From positions 1-33,077 of the forward strand of contig PBOB01000017.1 of the NCBI GenBank assembly GCA_002724185.1: DNA of 33,077 bases, read 5' to 3'. This DNA is from Acidiferrobacteraceae bacterium. Its GTDB lineage: Bacteria; Pseudomonadota; Gammaproteobacteria; Arenicellales; UBA868. Within the stretch, counting starts at the first letter, position 1. Each line of letters starts with the position of its first letter. A model generated the notes under the pieces. It was given only the letters and a program-made list of their open reading frames with translations. It searched no databases and had not been told where the DNA came from. Below, one piece after another: positions 1 through 7,759 of this stretch. The position numbers and the translations under genes were made by a program.

Positions 1-481
1 CATCGGGTCGGATGACAAAATGGCCTGTGACTCGCCGTCCACGCAAAAGATCTGCAGATGCAAGGACCCATGGACCATGACAAATAGCGGCTACTGGACG
101 ACCACTGCTGGCTACCGATTTGCAAAATTCAATTATTGCGGACGATCTACGCAGATGATCGGCAGCATATCCACCTGGTATAACGACCGCATCGATTGTA
201 TTCCAGTCTAGCTCTTCAACAATTATGTCGGCAGCAATTGGCATGCCATGCACGCCATTGTATACGCGGCCGTCGAACCCTGGAATAGTAGAACGTCCTT
301 TGGATGCCAGTGCAAGAGACCAGAATATCTCTTTATACGCAGATTCATCATAACCTACGACGATGACCTGTGCGCCTTCCTCTTCTAGTCGAATCTTCGG
401 ATAGTGAATTTCGATATCCTCATATAGAGGGCCGGCGAGGAGGGCGATTGTTGCACCAGACAGTGGGAGTGCTTCAGGCAT
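1..481 (-). CDS. DJ-1/PfpI family protein, C-terminus cut by window edge
   Basis: Translating the minus strand from the ATG at 481 gives 160 residues open to the left edge, so the 3' end is missing. The fold signature is clear: a first strand ATIALLAGPLYEDIE (about residues 10-24) with the family's conserved acidic residue region, then DAVVIPGGYAADHLR (97-111), then the nucleophile elbow AAICHGPW with Cys134-His135. This is the DJ-1/PfpI (YhbO/YajL-like) superfamily: small cysteine-dependent proteins reported as deglycases, glyoxalases, chaperones or amidases. The loop at 55-80 is longer than in the simplest PfpI members. The ATG lies inside the last codons of the upstream SnoaL gene (8-base overlap), so translation is probably coupled. 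It is the last visible gene of a four-gene minus-strand operon. The family is secure; the reaction is unknown. Confidence 0.88.
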   Translation of the reverse strand, partial: MPEALPLSGATIALLAGPLYEDIEIHYPKIRLEEEGAQVIVVGYDESAYKEIFWSLALASKGRSTIPGFDGRVYNGVHGMPIAADIIVEELDWNTIDAVVIPGGYAADHLRRSSAIIEFCKSVASSGRPVAAICHGPWVLASADLLRGRRVTGHFVIRPD

Positions 482-821
482 TTGGACTCCAAAAGGCATG
501 GTCGTGCACGATTAGTGTTTCTGGAATAGTTTGTATGGATACTCCGTGGTAGCTGAGTCGCGGTGTTTCGAGACCACCACTAGCAAAAGTCCACTCAAAC
601 CAGACTCGATCATTTTGGGTAGCATAATCGAGCAGATCATGCTCAGGCTGTTCGAGTGATTCAAACATTTCCTGGTAGTAGTCTCGTATAGCTAGCCTAC
701 CTACTCGTGATTCATCCAGTGTAGGATCCTCCATTACTGCGTCTTGATGATAGAACTCTGCCATTTCATCTGAGTCGTGACGCATCCAAGCAGCGAAGAA
801 TGCTTCTAGGTGACTCTTCAT
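474..821 (-). CDS. SnoaL-like / NTF2-fold protein
   Basis: This is a 115-residue protein with the layout of the SnoaL-like polyketide cyclase/NTF2 fold: an N-terminal helix (LEAFFAAWMRHDSDEMAEFYHQDAVMEDP), a helix with RDYYQEMFESL, and C-terminal strands DRVWFEWTFASGG and HDHAFWSPNA. Small proteins of this family bind hydrophobic or ring substrates as isomerases, cyclases or hydrolase partners; many have no known reaction. The end is short compared with the usual 120-135 residues, but the frame is clean. Its ATG overlaps the amidohydrolase stop in an ATGA (818-821), and its own stop is overlapped by the DJ-1 start. Three genes are therefore translationally linked and probably act on the same small molecule. 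No catalytic residues can be assigned with confidence. Confidence 0.82.
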   Translation of the reverse strand: MKSHLEAFFAAWMRHDSDEMAEFYHQDAVMEDPTLDESRVGRLAIRDYYQEMFESLEQPEHDLLDYATQNDRVWFEWTFASGGLETPRLSYHGVSIQTIPETLIVHDHAFWSPNA

Positions 822-1771
822 GACTCATTTTCGCCCAAATAACGCCTGGCATTTTTGTGCAGAAATAGCGCTCGATCCTCATCGGAAAAGAAATCTGCGT
901 GACGTCGGATCGACTCGACCAGCTGAGGATACATATAGAGATGCTCAAGCCATGGCCAGTCCGTACCGTAGACGATCTGAGTCGGACCACATCCGTCACG
1001 AAGGGCATGGATTCGTTCTCGATAATTTGGAAATGGATATTCATGCTCATCTTCCCACATACTGATCAGACAAGAACAAGACACATAAATATTCGGATGG
1101 GCGCGCACAACCTCATACATAAGGTTTGCTTCTGGTTCCCGAGGATCAAGATATCCCATATGATTGGTCTGCATTGGTAGATTGGGAAATGCTTCCGCCA
1201 CACGGGCAAAAGCTTCCCAGACTGCAAGCGTACTAGGGGTTGATGGCCGGTTAGTGTCCTCAAATCCAAAAATTACTCGTCGGCCCTTGTCTTGGACCAT
1301 CGAATAGGCATCCATAAGAATGGGATCATCAATATTTGTCTCTAGGAATCCTGGGAATACTTTGATGCCGCAAGCTCCCTGATCAAGGTGACGTTCCAAA
1401 GGAGCGAGTCCGTAGCGATCTCTCGGATCTCTTAAGGTAGTGAACCAGAGAAGCCGGTCTGGATATTTTTCAGCCCAATGTCTGCAGTAGTCAGCTCCAC
1501 CCCAGAAAGATCCTCGATCTGCGTCCACGACATCCATATAGTAAGGCATGTCATAGCCATCGTAAGAAATTAGGAAGGCCTTTTCAACCGCAGCATGATC
1601 CATTTCCGCAACAAGTTGATCCCCGGTGCGTTCTTGCCATGTGTAACCTCGACGATAATCAAACGCAAATCCTGATTCGCGCGGAAACGCACGGTAAAAT
1701 AGGTGGACTTCGGTATCGATTGCAGGTACTCGGCCCTTGGGGGGCTCATGGTTGATATTGATGCCGCACAT
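818..1771 (-). CDS. Amidohydrolase family 2 (TIM-barrel metal-dependent hydrolase/decarboxylase)
   Basis: This 317-residue protein fits the amidohydrolase_2 family (ACMSD/2-pyrone-4,6-dicarboxylate lactonase type). Visible landmarks are the N-terminal metal-site strand IDTEVHLF (18-25), GIKVFPGF in the mid-barrel, QTNHMGYLD with a conserved His, and the last-strand aspartate in YGTDWPW. The first-strand motif is Glu-x-His rather than the usual His-x-His, which may alter metal content. Family members hydrolyse lactones or amides or decarboxylate aromatic acids; the substrate here is unknown. An AGAGGA ribosome site seven bases before the ATG supports the start, and that site overlaps the end of the upstream EthD-like gene. 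Downstream it overlaps SnoaL by four bases, so all four genes look like one transcript. Confidence 0.88.
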   Translation of the reverse strand: MCGININHEPPKGRVPAIDTEVHLFYRAFPRESGFAFDYRRGYTWQERTGDQLVAEMDHAAVEKAFLISYDGYDMPYYMDVVDADRGSFWGGADYCRHWAEKYPDRLLWFTTLRDPRDRYGLAPLERHLDQGACGIKVFPGFLETNIDDPILMDAYSMVQDKGRRVIFGFEDTNRPSTPSTLAVWEAFARVAEAFPNLPMQTNHMGYLDPREPEANLMYEVVRAHPNIYVSCSCLISMWEDEHEYPFPNYRERIHALRDGCGPTQIVYGTDWPWLEHLYMYPQLVESIRRHADFFSDEDRALFLHKNARRYLGENES

Positions 1772-1783
1772 AATTAAATCCTC

Positions 1784-2107
1784 TTAAGGTAGTTCCATTC
1801 CAATGTCTTCATAAACTCCGCTATCCATATCTGCAACGGCCAGCGTTCCCTCCATGATAGCCTTTTCAGAATCTGGATCACTACTGCGATTCTTAGTCCA
1901 CTCATCAAGTTGTGAAAAATTATCTATTTTGTACACAATCATGTAGGATGCATCGCGAGGTCCGAGACGCCATGTTCTGCCAACAGCAAGAACTGGGGCA
2001 TCTTCTGGGTGTAGCTCAACCCATCGCCTATAACCCCCCTCAATGACATCGCGAAATCGTTCCCAACTAACGTCAGATTTCTTTTTAAAAAATTCTACAT
2101 AGTACAT
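1784..2107 (-). CDS. Small EthD/dimeric alpha-beta barrel-like hypothetical protein
   Basis: The protein has 107 residues when started at the ATG at 2107 (MYYVEFFKKK...). A longer open frame begins at 2167, but its extra 20 residues (MLHFLIIRSNEIFK...) do not fit the fold, and the family normally opens directly with a strand such as YYVEFF. A ferredoxin-like pattern can be seen: strand YYVEFF, helix WERFRDVIEGGYRRWVEL, strand VLAVGRTWRL, strand ASYMIVYKIDN, helix QLDEWTKN. This suggests an EthD or antibiotic-biosynthesis-monooxygenase-like dimeric barrel, though without a decisive motif. It is the first gene of the minus-strand operon and ends 12 bases before the amidohydrolase. No Shine-Dalgarno sequence is clear at either start, so the N-terminus is uncertain. 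Function is not assigned. Confidence 0.6.
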   Translation of the reverse strand: MYYVEFFKKKSDVSWERFRDVIEGGYRRWVELHPEDAPVLAVGRTWRLGPRDASYMIVYKIDNFSQLDEWTKNRSSDPDSEKAIMEGTLAVADMDSGVYEDIGMELP

Positions 2108-2221
2108 TTTATTTAGATGAATTGACTTGAAAATTTCGTTAGATCTTATTATAAGGAAGTGTAACATCTAGTCGACGACAAAAAAATGGTAAACCCTAAC
2201 TAGATTGGAGGACTGGGAGCT

Positions 2222-3274
2222 ATGGCCGATAAAGCCCACGCGCATACAGTTCAGGGCTTAACCCCTGAAGATGACCTTGGTATTACTCTGACTCATGAGC
2301 ACCTCTTTTCAGATGGGTCGAGCTTTTTTGAATTAGATGATGCCGATGACGCAGAAGAATTTGCTAATTTACCAGTAACTCCCGATCTTATTGAACGGGT
2401 GATACTTAGCTCATGCTCCAACAAAGATAATATCAATCTAGATAATCCAGAGATTGCCATCAGCGAGCTCGAGGACTTTGTTCAACTGGGTGGCCGAACT
2501 ATTGTAGACGTCACGCCGGAAGGCATGGGCCGAGACCCCCATGTTCTTCAAATGATTTCCCGTCGCTCAGGAGTGCCGATTGTGATGGGATGTGGCTTCT
2601 ACTGCGAGTATTCCTGCGAGCCGTGGGTCTTAACTGCAACCACTGATGAGCTTATGCAGCGAATGGTCAAAGATTTGACTGAGGGTGTTGATGGAATACG
2701 CTCCGGCATAATTGGTGAAATAGGAATTAATGGACAGGAGCGAGGCACGCTTAACTATGTGGGTGACATGACGCCGATGGAGGAACGCTCGCTTCGAGCC
2801 GCCTGCCGAGCCTCTATTGAGACAGGAGCACCGCTAAGTATACATCAGCCAAATAGGGCTTCTGCCGTGCCGGCAATATTGTCAGTACTTGAGTCGGAGA
2901 ATGTCCTACCGGAAAAGGTCATACTCTGCCACATGAGCTCAATATGGGACTTTTCAATGCATTTGTATGCGTTGGAGAGAGGGTATCGTATTGGTTATGA
3001 CAATTTTGGGATGATGCTTAAGAATAGTCGTATGCGTTATTTGGACGATTCGCAGAGAATGGATTGGCTAGCTGAAGTATTCAAGAAAGGGTACGGAGAC
3101 CAGGTACTGGTTTCGCATGACATCTGGTGTAAGGCCCAATGGAAAAGTTTTGGCGGTGGTGGGTACGGCCATTTTTTGAGAACAATCGTGCCAGCACTGC
3201 TTAGTAGAGGATTTACTGATTCAGACATTGATTTATTGTTAGTTAAGAATCCTTCAGCACTGATAGCATACTAA
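2222..3274 (+). CDS. Phosphotriesterase-related amidohydrolase (PHP type)
   Basis: This 350-residue protein belongs to the phosphotriesterase family (PF02126). The metal ligands can be read: H25 and H27 in THEHLF, H208 in SIHQPN, H237 in LCHMSS and D300 in VSHDIW. At the position of the carboxylated lysine of true phosphotriesterases, this protein has E166 in IIGEIG, as in the E. coli phosphotriesterase homology protein, where a glutamate bridges the metals. That argues against organophosphate turnover and for a lactonase, esterase or amidase acting on a natural metabolite. A GGAGG ribosome site precedes the ATG. The gene is divergent from the EthD-amidohydrolase operon, and an EamA exporter follows on the same strand 113 bases on. 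Confidence 0.88.
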   Translation: MADKAHAHTVQGLTPEDDLGITLTHEHLFSDGSSFFELDDADDAEEFANLPVTPDLIERVILSSCSNKDNINLDNPEIAISELEDFVQLGGRTIVDVTPEGMGRDPHVLQMISRRSGVPIVMGCGFYCEYSCEPWVLTATTDELMQRMVKDLTEGVDGIRSGIIGEIGINGQERGTLNYVGDMTPMEERSLRAACRASIETGAPLSIHQPNRASAVPAILSVLESENVLPEKVILCHMSSIWDFSMHLYALERGYRIGYDNFGMMLKNSRMRYLDDSQRMDWLAEVFKKGYGDQVLVSHDIWCKAQWKSFGGGGYGHFLRTIVPALLSRGFTDSDIDLLLVKNPSALIAY

Positions 3275-3387
3275 TTGCGAAAATATTGTGTAATTGTCGA
3301 TGTGCTTCGATGGTGAATGTTGCAGTATATTGGCAATCTCACAATTGTTGGCCGATTCTGATAGTTTCTAATCGTAATTAAGTATTT

Positions 3388-4296
3388 ATGCCTGTCCCTA
3401 AGAACCAACAAACTGAAAACCTTGCGAAGCTCAGTTGTATTTTTGTTGCTGTAGTCTGGGGGCTTTTTTGGATTCCACTTCGTGCGTTAAACGAGGCTGG
3501 CATTTCAGAGATGTGGGCAACAGTTCTATTTTCGGCTGTCCCGTTGTTGCTACTAATACCATTATTATTAGTGCGGTGGAAGTCTATTTCTGCTTTAGGC
3601 TGGACATTGCACAAGATCGGAATTGCTATAAGTATTGCATTTGTTTTCTATTCAAATGCTTTTTTCTATACAGATGTGATTCCAGTTCTATTATTGTTCT
3701 ATATGACGGTGATATGGGGCACGTTGTTTGCTCGAATTTGGCTAAAAGAACCGATTACATTTGCTCGAATTACTGCAATAGTGTGCGGTTTTTCCGGTAT
3801 GTTCGTTATTCTAAGCGTGGGCCCTGGCATACCTATTCCATCGAACTTTGGAGATTGGCTAGCATTGCTTGCCGGTATTAGTTGGGCTTTTGGTGCCGTC
3901 CTAATGAAAAGGGAAGAGGAGATAGATCCAAGAGATTTGGTAATTTGCTATTTTTTCTGGGCCACGGTACTCGCAGTAGTGATGGCAGTAATTCCTATTT
4001 CGATCCACACACCATCGCCAGGTTATAACGAAATTATTGTAGTTTTGCCATGGTTTTTACCTATTGTTCTGCTATTGCTAATCCCATCTGTTTTTGCTCT
4101 TCTTTGGGGAGCTCCGATGCTTAGTCCCGGCGTGACTGGAATTCTCTTTCTAACCGAAATCAGTGTTGCGACTATAGCAGTGGCGATATTGACTGATGAG
4201 CCATTTGGAATCAGAGAAGTTTTAGGAATTTTACTTATCTCTCTGGCAGGCGCCTCTGAAGTGATCTTCACACTCTTCCGACGGAGATTAAAGTAG
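3388..4296 (+). CDS. EamA/DMT-superfamily transporter
   Basis: This 302-residue, very hydrophobic protein has about ten predicted transmembrane segments arranged as two EamA repeats. Repeat 1 starts at LSCIFVAVVWGLFWIPLRAL; repeat 2 at WLALLAGISWAFGAVLMKRE. Family signatures are the WG.x.F/W pattern after the first segment, DVIPVLLLFYMTVIWGTLFARIWLKEPIT in segments 4-5, and the C-terminal ILTDEPFGIREVLGILLISLAGASEV. These inner-membrane carriers usually export amino acids or small metabolites by proton antiport. Substrate cannot be inferred. No ribosome site is obvious before the ATG. It ends eight bases from the convergent MaoC-like gene, with no recognisable terminator between. Confidence 0.9.
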   Translation: MPVPKNQQTENLAKLSCIFVAVVWGLFWIPLRALNEAGISEMWATVLFSAVPLLLLIPLLLVRWKSISALGWTLHKIGIAISIAFVFYSNAFFYTDVIPVLLLFYMTVIWGTLFARIWLKEPITFARITAIVCGFSGMFVILSVGPGIPIPSNFGDWLALLAGISWAFGAVLMKREEEIDPRDLVICYFFWATVLAVVMAVIPISIHTPSPGYNEIIVVLPWFLPIVLLLLIPSVFALLWGAPMLSPGVTGILFLTEISVATIAVAILTDEPFGIREVLGILLISLAGASEVIFTLFRRRLK

Positions 4297-4304
4297 CGTC
4301 AGCA

Positions 4305-4769
4305 TTAACCGTATAGCCTTACAAGCCATTCTGCAATAAGTACTGGTTTATCAAGATTAGAGGCCTCTACAGTAACATCGTATTGCACGTGCCATTCACC
4401 ATGCTTCTTATCGATAATTTCGCGAAGAAAAAATCGAGCGCGAATGCTATCACCAGAGTATACAGGGGAGACAAAGCGAATTTTATTAAAGCCATAATTA
4501 ATATTAGTAGCAATATCTTCGAGATTTGGCGTGCACGAGGCGAGTAGTGTTGTTAGAAGAGATAGTGTTAAGAATCCATGTGCAATAGTTTTCCCTGGTG
4601 GAAAATATTTTTTCATTCGCGCGACATCGACATGAATATATTGATGGTCAGATGTAACATCAGCAAAAGAGTCAATCATTTCCTGATCTATCGTCAACCA
4701 GTCAGAACACGCTATTTCCTTGCCAGTGAGTTCAGCAAGATCAGCGATGTTCATTGTTTGAGATGCCAT
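4305..4769 (-). CDS. MaoC-like (R)-specific enoyl-CoA hydratase / NodN-like protein
   Basis: This 154-residue single hot-dog protein carries the hydratase-2 motif in the form FADVTSDHQYIHVD, where D41 and H46 are the likely catalytic pair, followed by TIAHGFLTLSLL after the hot-dog helix. In NodN-like members the DHQxIH version of this motif is standard. Enzymes of this type hydrate trans-2-enoyl-CoA or related thioesters. The length matches the family (about 150). It starts 11 bases after the RraA-like gene on the same strand, so the pair is probably one transcript. An RraA-type aldolase or decarboxylase followed by a hydratase suggests processing of a branched or carboxylated acid, but this is inference. 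Confidence 0.88.
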   Translation of the reverse strand: MASQTMNIADLAELTGKEIACSDWLTIDQEMIDSFADVTSDHQYIHVDVARMKKYFPPGKTIAHGFLTLSLLTTLLASCTPNLEDIATNINYGFNKIRFVSPVYSGDSIRARFFLREIIDKKHGEWHVQYDVTVEASNLDKPVLIAEWLVRLYG

Positions 4770-4780
4770 AAGTATTCTAT

Positions 4781-5467
4781 TTAGTCTACAAATCTAGTTG
4801 AACTAGATGCAAGATAATCATCGACCCATGACGCGTAACGAAGCCCACTACGCACTTTACTTTCAAGATCTTTTTCAAGCTCTTTAACTGCTGCAAGTTG
4901 TGCAGCAATTTCATGTGCTGCTATACGCGGAATAGTTACAACGCCGTTAATGTCGCCAATGATGATATCGCCTGACTCTATTACACGGCCTGACATTGAA
5001 ATTGGAAGACCTACAGTTCCCGGTCCATTTGCGTATGGAGAGTTTGGCGAAATACCGACGCAAAATACTGGGATATCAATCTCTAGTATTCCTTCAACAT
5101 CACGTACTAGCCCGTCTGTAATTATCGCTGCAAGGTTTGAGTTTTTGGCCATAGCGGCTACGTTATCACCAATAACTGCTGCACCTTCGTAGTTCGAGGT
5201 AGCAATAACGAGAACATCCCCGGGTTTTGAAAGTGCAATAGCAGGCTGGACCGGCAGATAATCTCTCGGCGCTGTTTCAACAGTGATAGCAGGGCCGATG
5301 AAGCACATATTGTTATCTAATGGTTTGATGCGATGATCTAAGCCGCCAGTGCCATTTTGTGCATCCACAACAAATCCGGTTGAAAAGTTACGAAATAAGG
5401 CAATATCCTCCAGCGGAGGCCTATCAAATGTTTTTCGAACTGTTAGATTTATTGGTTCTCCGATCAT
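4781..5467 (-). CDS. RraA-like / 4-hydroxy-4-methyl-2-oxoglutarate aldolase family protein
   Basis: The protein has 228 residues from the ATG at 5467. Another ATG lies two codons upstream, but the GGAG site is only one base from it and seven from the chosen start. The family core is clear: GDVLVIATSNYEGAAVIGDN (substrate/metal loop), AAIITDGLVRDVEGI with the Arg-Asp pair that binds substrate and Mg2+, and GDIIIGDINGVVTIPR. Proteins of this family are HMG/CHA aldolases or oxaloacetate decarboxylases that cleave 4-carboxy-4-hydroxy-2-oxoacids to pyruvate, or RNase E inhibitors in enterobacteria. With catabolic neighbours, a lyase role is more likely than RNase regulation. It heads a two-gene operon with the MaoC-like gene and is divergent from the proline-racemase-family gene. 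Confidence 0.88.
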   Translation of the reverse strand: MIGEPINLTVRKTFDRPPLEDIALFRNFSTGFVVDAQNGTGGLDHRIKPLDNNMCFIGPAITVETAPRDYLPVQPAIALSKPGDVLVIATSNYEGAAVIGDNVAAMAKNSNLAAIITDGLVRDVEGILEIDIPVFCVGISPNSPYANGPGTVGLPISMSGRVIESGDIIIGDINGVVTIPRIAAHEIAAQLAAVKELEKDLESKVRSGLRYASWVDDYLASSSTRFVD

Positions 5468-5573
5468 CGCCATTCTCCATTTTGCGCTAAATTAGTATTT
5501 TCTTGCTCTTCGAGGGAAAATAGTCTATTTAGACAGGTGACTTCCAGCAATAGTTTTTTCATTCTTCGACTTG

Positions 5574-5579
5574 AGGAGG
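5574..5579 (+). promoter_or_regulatory. Ribosome binding site AGGAGG deciding the start at 5583
   Basis: A perfect AGGAGG lies three bases before the GTG at 5583 and inside the longer reading frame that opens at TTG 5571. The TTG has no ribosome site of its own. The spacing is short, but no later start in this frame precedes the conserved VDSHTGGEPTR motif. Confidence 0.65.
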
Positions 5580-5582
5580 CTT

Positions 5583-6560
5583 GTGATCTATAAGAGGGTT
5601 CAAATAGTTGACTCGCATACAGGCGGTGAGCCAACACGGATTATCTTGTCTGGTGGGCCTGATCTGGGCTCAGGTAGCATATACGATCGTTGGAAGATAT
5701 TCCGCGATAGATACGATAATTTTCGGAATGCAGTAGTGAATGAGCCTCGAGGTGGCGATGCTTGGGTTGGCGGACTACTCTGCACTCCAGACGATCCCGA
5801 TGCCGTTGCTGGTGTTATATTTTTTAATAATATTGGCGTGCTTAGCATGTGCGGCCATGGAACAATGGGATTAATAGAGACCCTGAGATACCTAGGACGT
5901 ATTGACTCGGGATCCTACAAGATTGATACACCAGCTGGAACAATTTCGGCAGGCGTCGATAAGAACGGCAGGTGTACTATAACAAACGTACCATGTTTCA
6001 GATATTTAAGTGATATTAGGTTGAATGTTCCAGGTCTGGGTCCTATTACGGGTGATGTAGCCTGGGGTGGCAACTGGTTTTTTTTGACAGAGGAACACCG
6101 CCAGGAGATCTCACCAAGTAATATAGACGTTCTATCAGATTGTGCTGGTGCTATTCGTAAGAGTCTCGATAAAGCAGGTATTTATGGAAAAGACGGAGCT
6201 CTTATCGATCATATAGAGCTATTTGGTCAAGGCGATGATGGGATAGACAGTCGAAACTTTGTTCTTTGCCCCGGTGGTGCCTATGATCGGTCTCCATGTG
6301 GTACAGGTAGTAGCGCGAAAGTTGCTTGTCTTATAGACAGCGGCAAATTGAAACCTGGAGAAGTCTGGAGGCAGCAGAGTATCATAGGGAGTGTGTTTGA
6401 GTTGTCGGGTATTTGGGACAATGGAGAGGTAATAGTTAGCATTACCGGAGAAGCGCATGTGACGGGTGAAGGAGAGTTAGTCTTTGCTGATAACGACCCA
6501 TTTCGGTCGGGGATTTCAACTCAAAAAATTAACTTAGAGACACGCCATTCAACTGATTAA
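5583..6560 (+). CDS. Proline racemase family, 4-hydroxyproline 2-epimerase-like
   Basis: The protein has 325 residues from the GTG at 5583. Signature motifs are VDSHTGGEPTR near the N-terminus, MCGHGTMG with Cys90, AWGGNWFF, and DRSPCGTGSSAK with Cys239. Both catalytic cysteines are present. In this superfamily the two-cysteine form catalyses racemisation or 2-epimerisation of proline or hydroxyproline, whereas trans-3-hydroxyproline dehydratases have a threonine at the second position. The AWGGNWFF segment is typical of hydroxyproline epimerases. The next gene, 33 bases on, is an enolase-superfamily enzyme of a group that includes hydroxyproline-betaine epimerase and cis-3-hydroxyproline dehydratase, which supports a role with cyclic amino acids. 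The enzyme is cytoplasmic. Family is certain; the preferred isomer is not. Confidence 0.9.
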   Translation: MIYKRVQIVDSHTGGEPTRIILSGGPDLGSGSIYDRWKIFRDRYDNFRNAVVNEPRGGDAWVGGLLCTPDDPDAVAGVIFFNNIGVLSMCGHGTMGLIETLRYLGRIDSGSYKIDTPAGTISAGVDKNGRCTITNVPCFRYLSDIRLNVPGLGPITGDVAWGGNWFFLTEEHRQEISPSNIDVLSDCAGAIRKSLDKAGIYGKDGALIDHIELFGQGDDGIDSRNFVLCPGGAYDRSPCGTGSSAKVACLIDSGKLKPGEVWRQQSIIGSVFELSGIWDNGEVIVSITGEAHVTGEGELVFADNDPFRSGISTQKINLETRHSTD

Positions 6561-6593
6561 TTGAGAATTAACTTGGAATAAAGGCGTCGAGCT

Positions 6594-7697
6594 ATGAATA
6601 TTAAAAAAATCAAGGTGTACCAGGTAGATCTACCACTTTTAGAAGGTCGTTATGCATGGGCCGACGGCAAGTTTGTTGATGTGTTTGATTCTACAATCGT
6701 CGAGATCGAGACCAAGGACGGTTTAATCGGAGTGGGGGAAGTATGTCCGCTGGGTCCGTTCTATTTGCCGGCATTTGGTTTGGGAGCACGTGCAGGTATT
6801 AAGGAAATTGCTCAGCATTTGATCGGACAGGACCCAAGCCAGATAGAACGAATTGGATTAACGATGGATAGAGCGCTTCTCGGTCACCCATATGTGAAAT
6901 CAGCCATCGATATTGCATGCTGGGATTTGCTTGGCCAGCAGACGGGGAGACCGATCTGGCAGTTACTTGGTGGAAAGTTCGGAAATGCCATAGAGTTATA
7001 TCGTGCGATTAGCCAGAGCAGCCCCGAAAGTATGGCGGCTAACGTTATGATGTATAAGAGTCAAGGTTATCGGAAATTTCAGTTAAAAGTTGGCGGTGCG
7101 GTAACGGACGATATAGAACGGATTCGAGCAGTGGCTGACGTTCTTGAGGGAGGCGATACTCTTGTAGCAGATGCGAATACAGGTTGGTTATCGTCAGAAG
7201 CAATTAGAGTTGCGAATGCTATCAGTGACCTAGATGTCTTTATCGAACAGCCTTGCGCAAGTTACGAGAACTGTTTGTCTGTACGAGAACGAATATCATT
7301 ACCTTTCATATTAGATGAAAATATTGACGGGTTAGAAATGTTGCTCCGTGCGCACAGCGATCGCGCAATGGACGCTATAAATCTAAAAATCTCTAAGGTA
7401 GGTGGGCTTACACGAGCTAGAAAAATAAGGGATGTCTGCGTGCATCTAGGCATCCCAATGACAATAGAGGATAGCTGGGGCGGTGATATTGTAACGTCAA
7501 CAATTGCCCATTTAGCTCATTCTACGCCTGAGCGCTTTCGGTTTTCAGCAACAGATTTTAATAGTTATGTATCAGTATCTAATGCAAGCGGAGCACCTTC
7601 TAGGGCTGAGGGTGCAATGTCCGCGTCAGACGAGCCGGGCCTTGGTGTCTCACTAAATCGTGATGAAGTGGGAGACCCCGTGGCGGTGTATGAGTAA
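6594..7697 (+). CDS. Mandelate racemase/muconate-lactonizing family enzyme (enolase superfamily)
   Basis: This 367-residue protein has the N-terminal capping domain followed by the barrel. Metal ligands are D193 (VADANTGW), E218 (FIEQP) and D241 (ILDENI). The base region is YRKFQLKVGG with K165, and the opposing lysines are K265/K268 in NLKISKVGG. E287-region sequence TIEDSWGGDIV closes the site. In muconate-lactonizing-type members the second-strand motif is Lys-x-Lys; here the first lysine is Gln163, leaving K165 facing K265 as the presumed two-base pair. Sequences of this form are known for hydroxyproline-betaine 2-epimerase and cis-3-hydroxy-L-proline dehydratase. Together with the preceding two-cysteine proline racemase homologue this suggests cyclic amino acid catabolism, which is an inference. 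Confidence 0.9.
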   Translation: MNIKKIKVYQVDLPLLEGRYAWADGKFVDVFDSTIVEIETKDGLIGVGEVCPLGPFYLPAFGLGARAGIKEIAQHLIGQDPSQIERIGLTMDRALLGHPYVKSAIDIACWDLLGQQTGRPIWQLLGGKFGNAIELYRAISQSSPESMAANVMMYKSQGYRKFQLKVGGAVTDDIERIRAVADVLEGGDTLVADANTGWLSSEAIRVANAISDLDVFIEQPCASYENCLSVRERISLPFILDENIDGLEMLLRAHSDRAMDAINLKISKVGGLTRARKIRDVCVHLGIPMTIEDSWGGDIVTSTIAHLAHSTPERFRFSATDFNSYVSVSNASGAPSRAEGAMSASDEPGLGVSLNRDEVGDPVAVYE

Positions 7698-7759
7698 CAG
7701 AAAGAATGGCAGAGATAACTACTAGCTACATAAACCGAATTAGTTTGCATGCTTATATT

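Noticed and set aside
20-211. Plus-strand open frame of 63 codons at the left edge
   Set aside because: It lies antisense to a clear DJ-1/PfpI protein on the minus strand and has no domain-like sequence or ribosome site.
3435-3881. 148-codon plus-strand frame inside the EamA gene
   Set aside because: It is a shifted frame of the transporter, rich in Cys/Phe/Tyr without any family motif; the EamA frame has full-length repeats.
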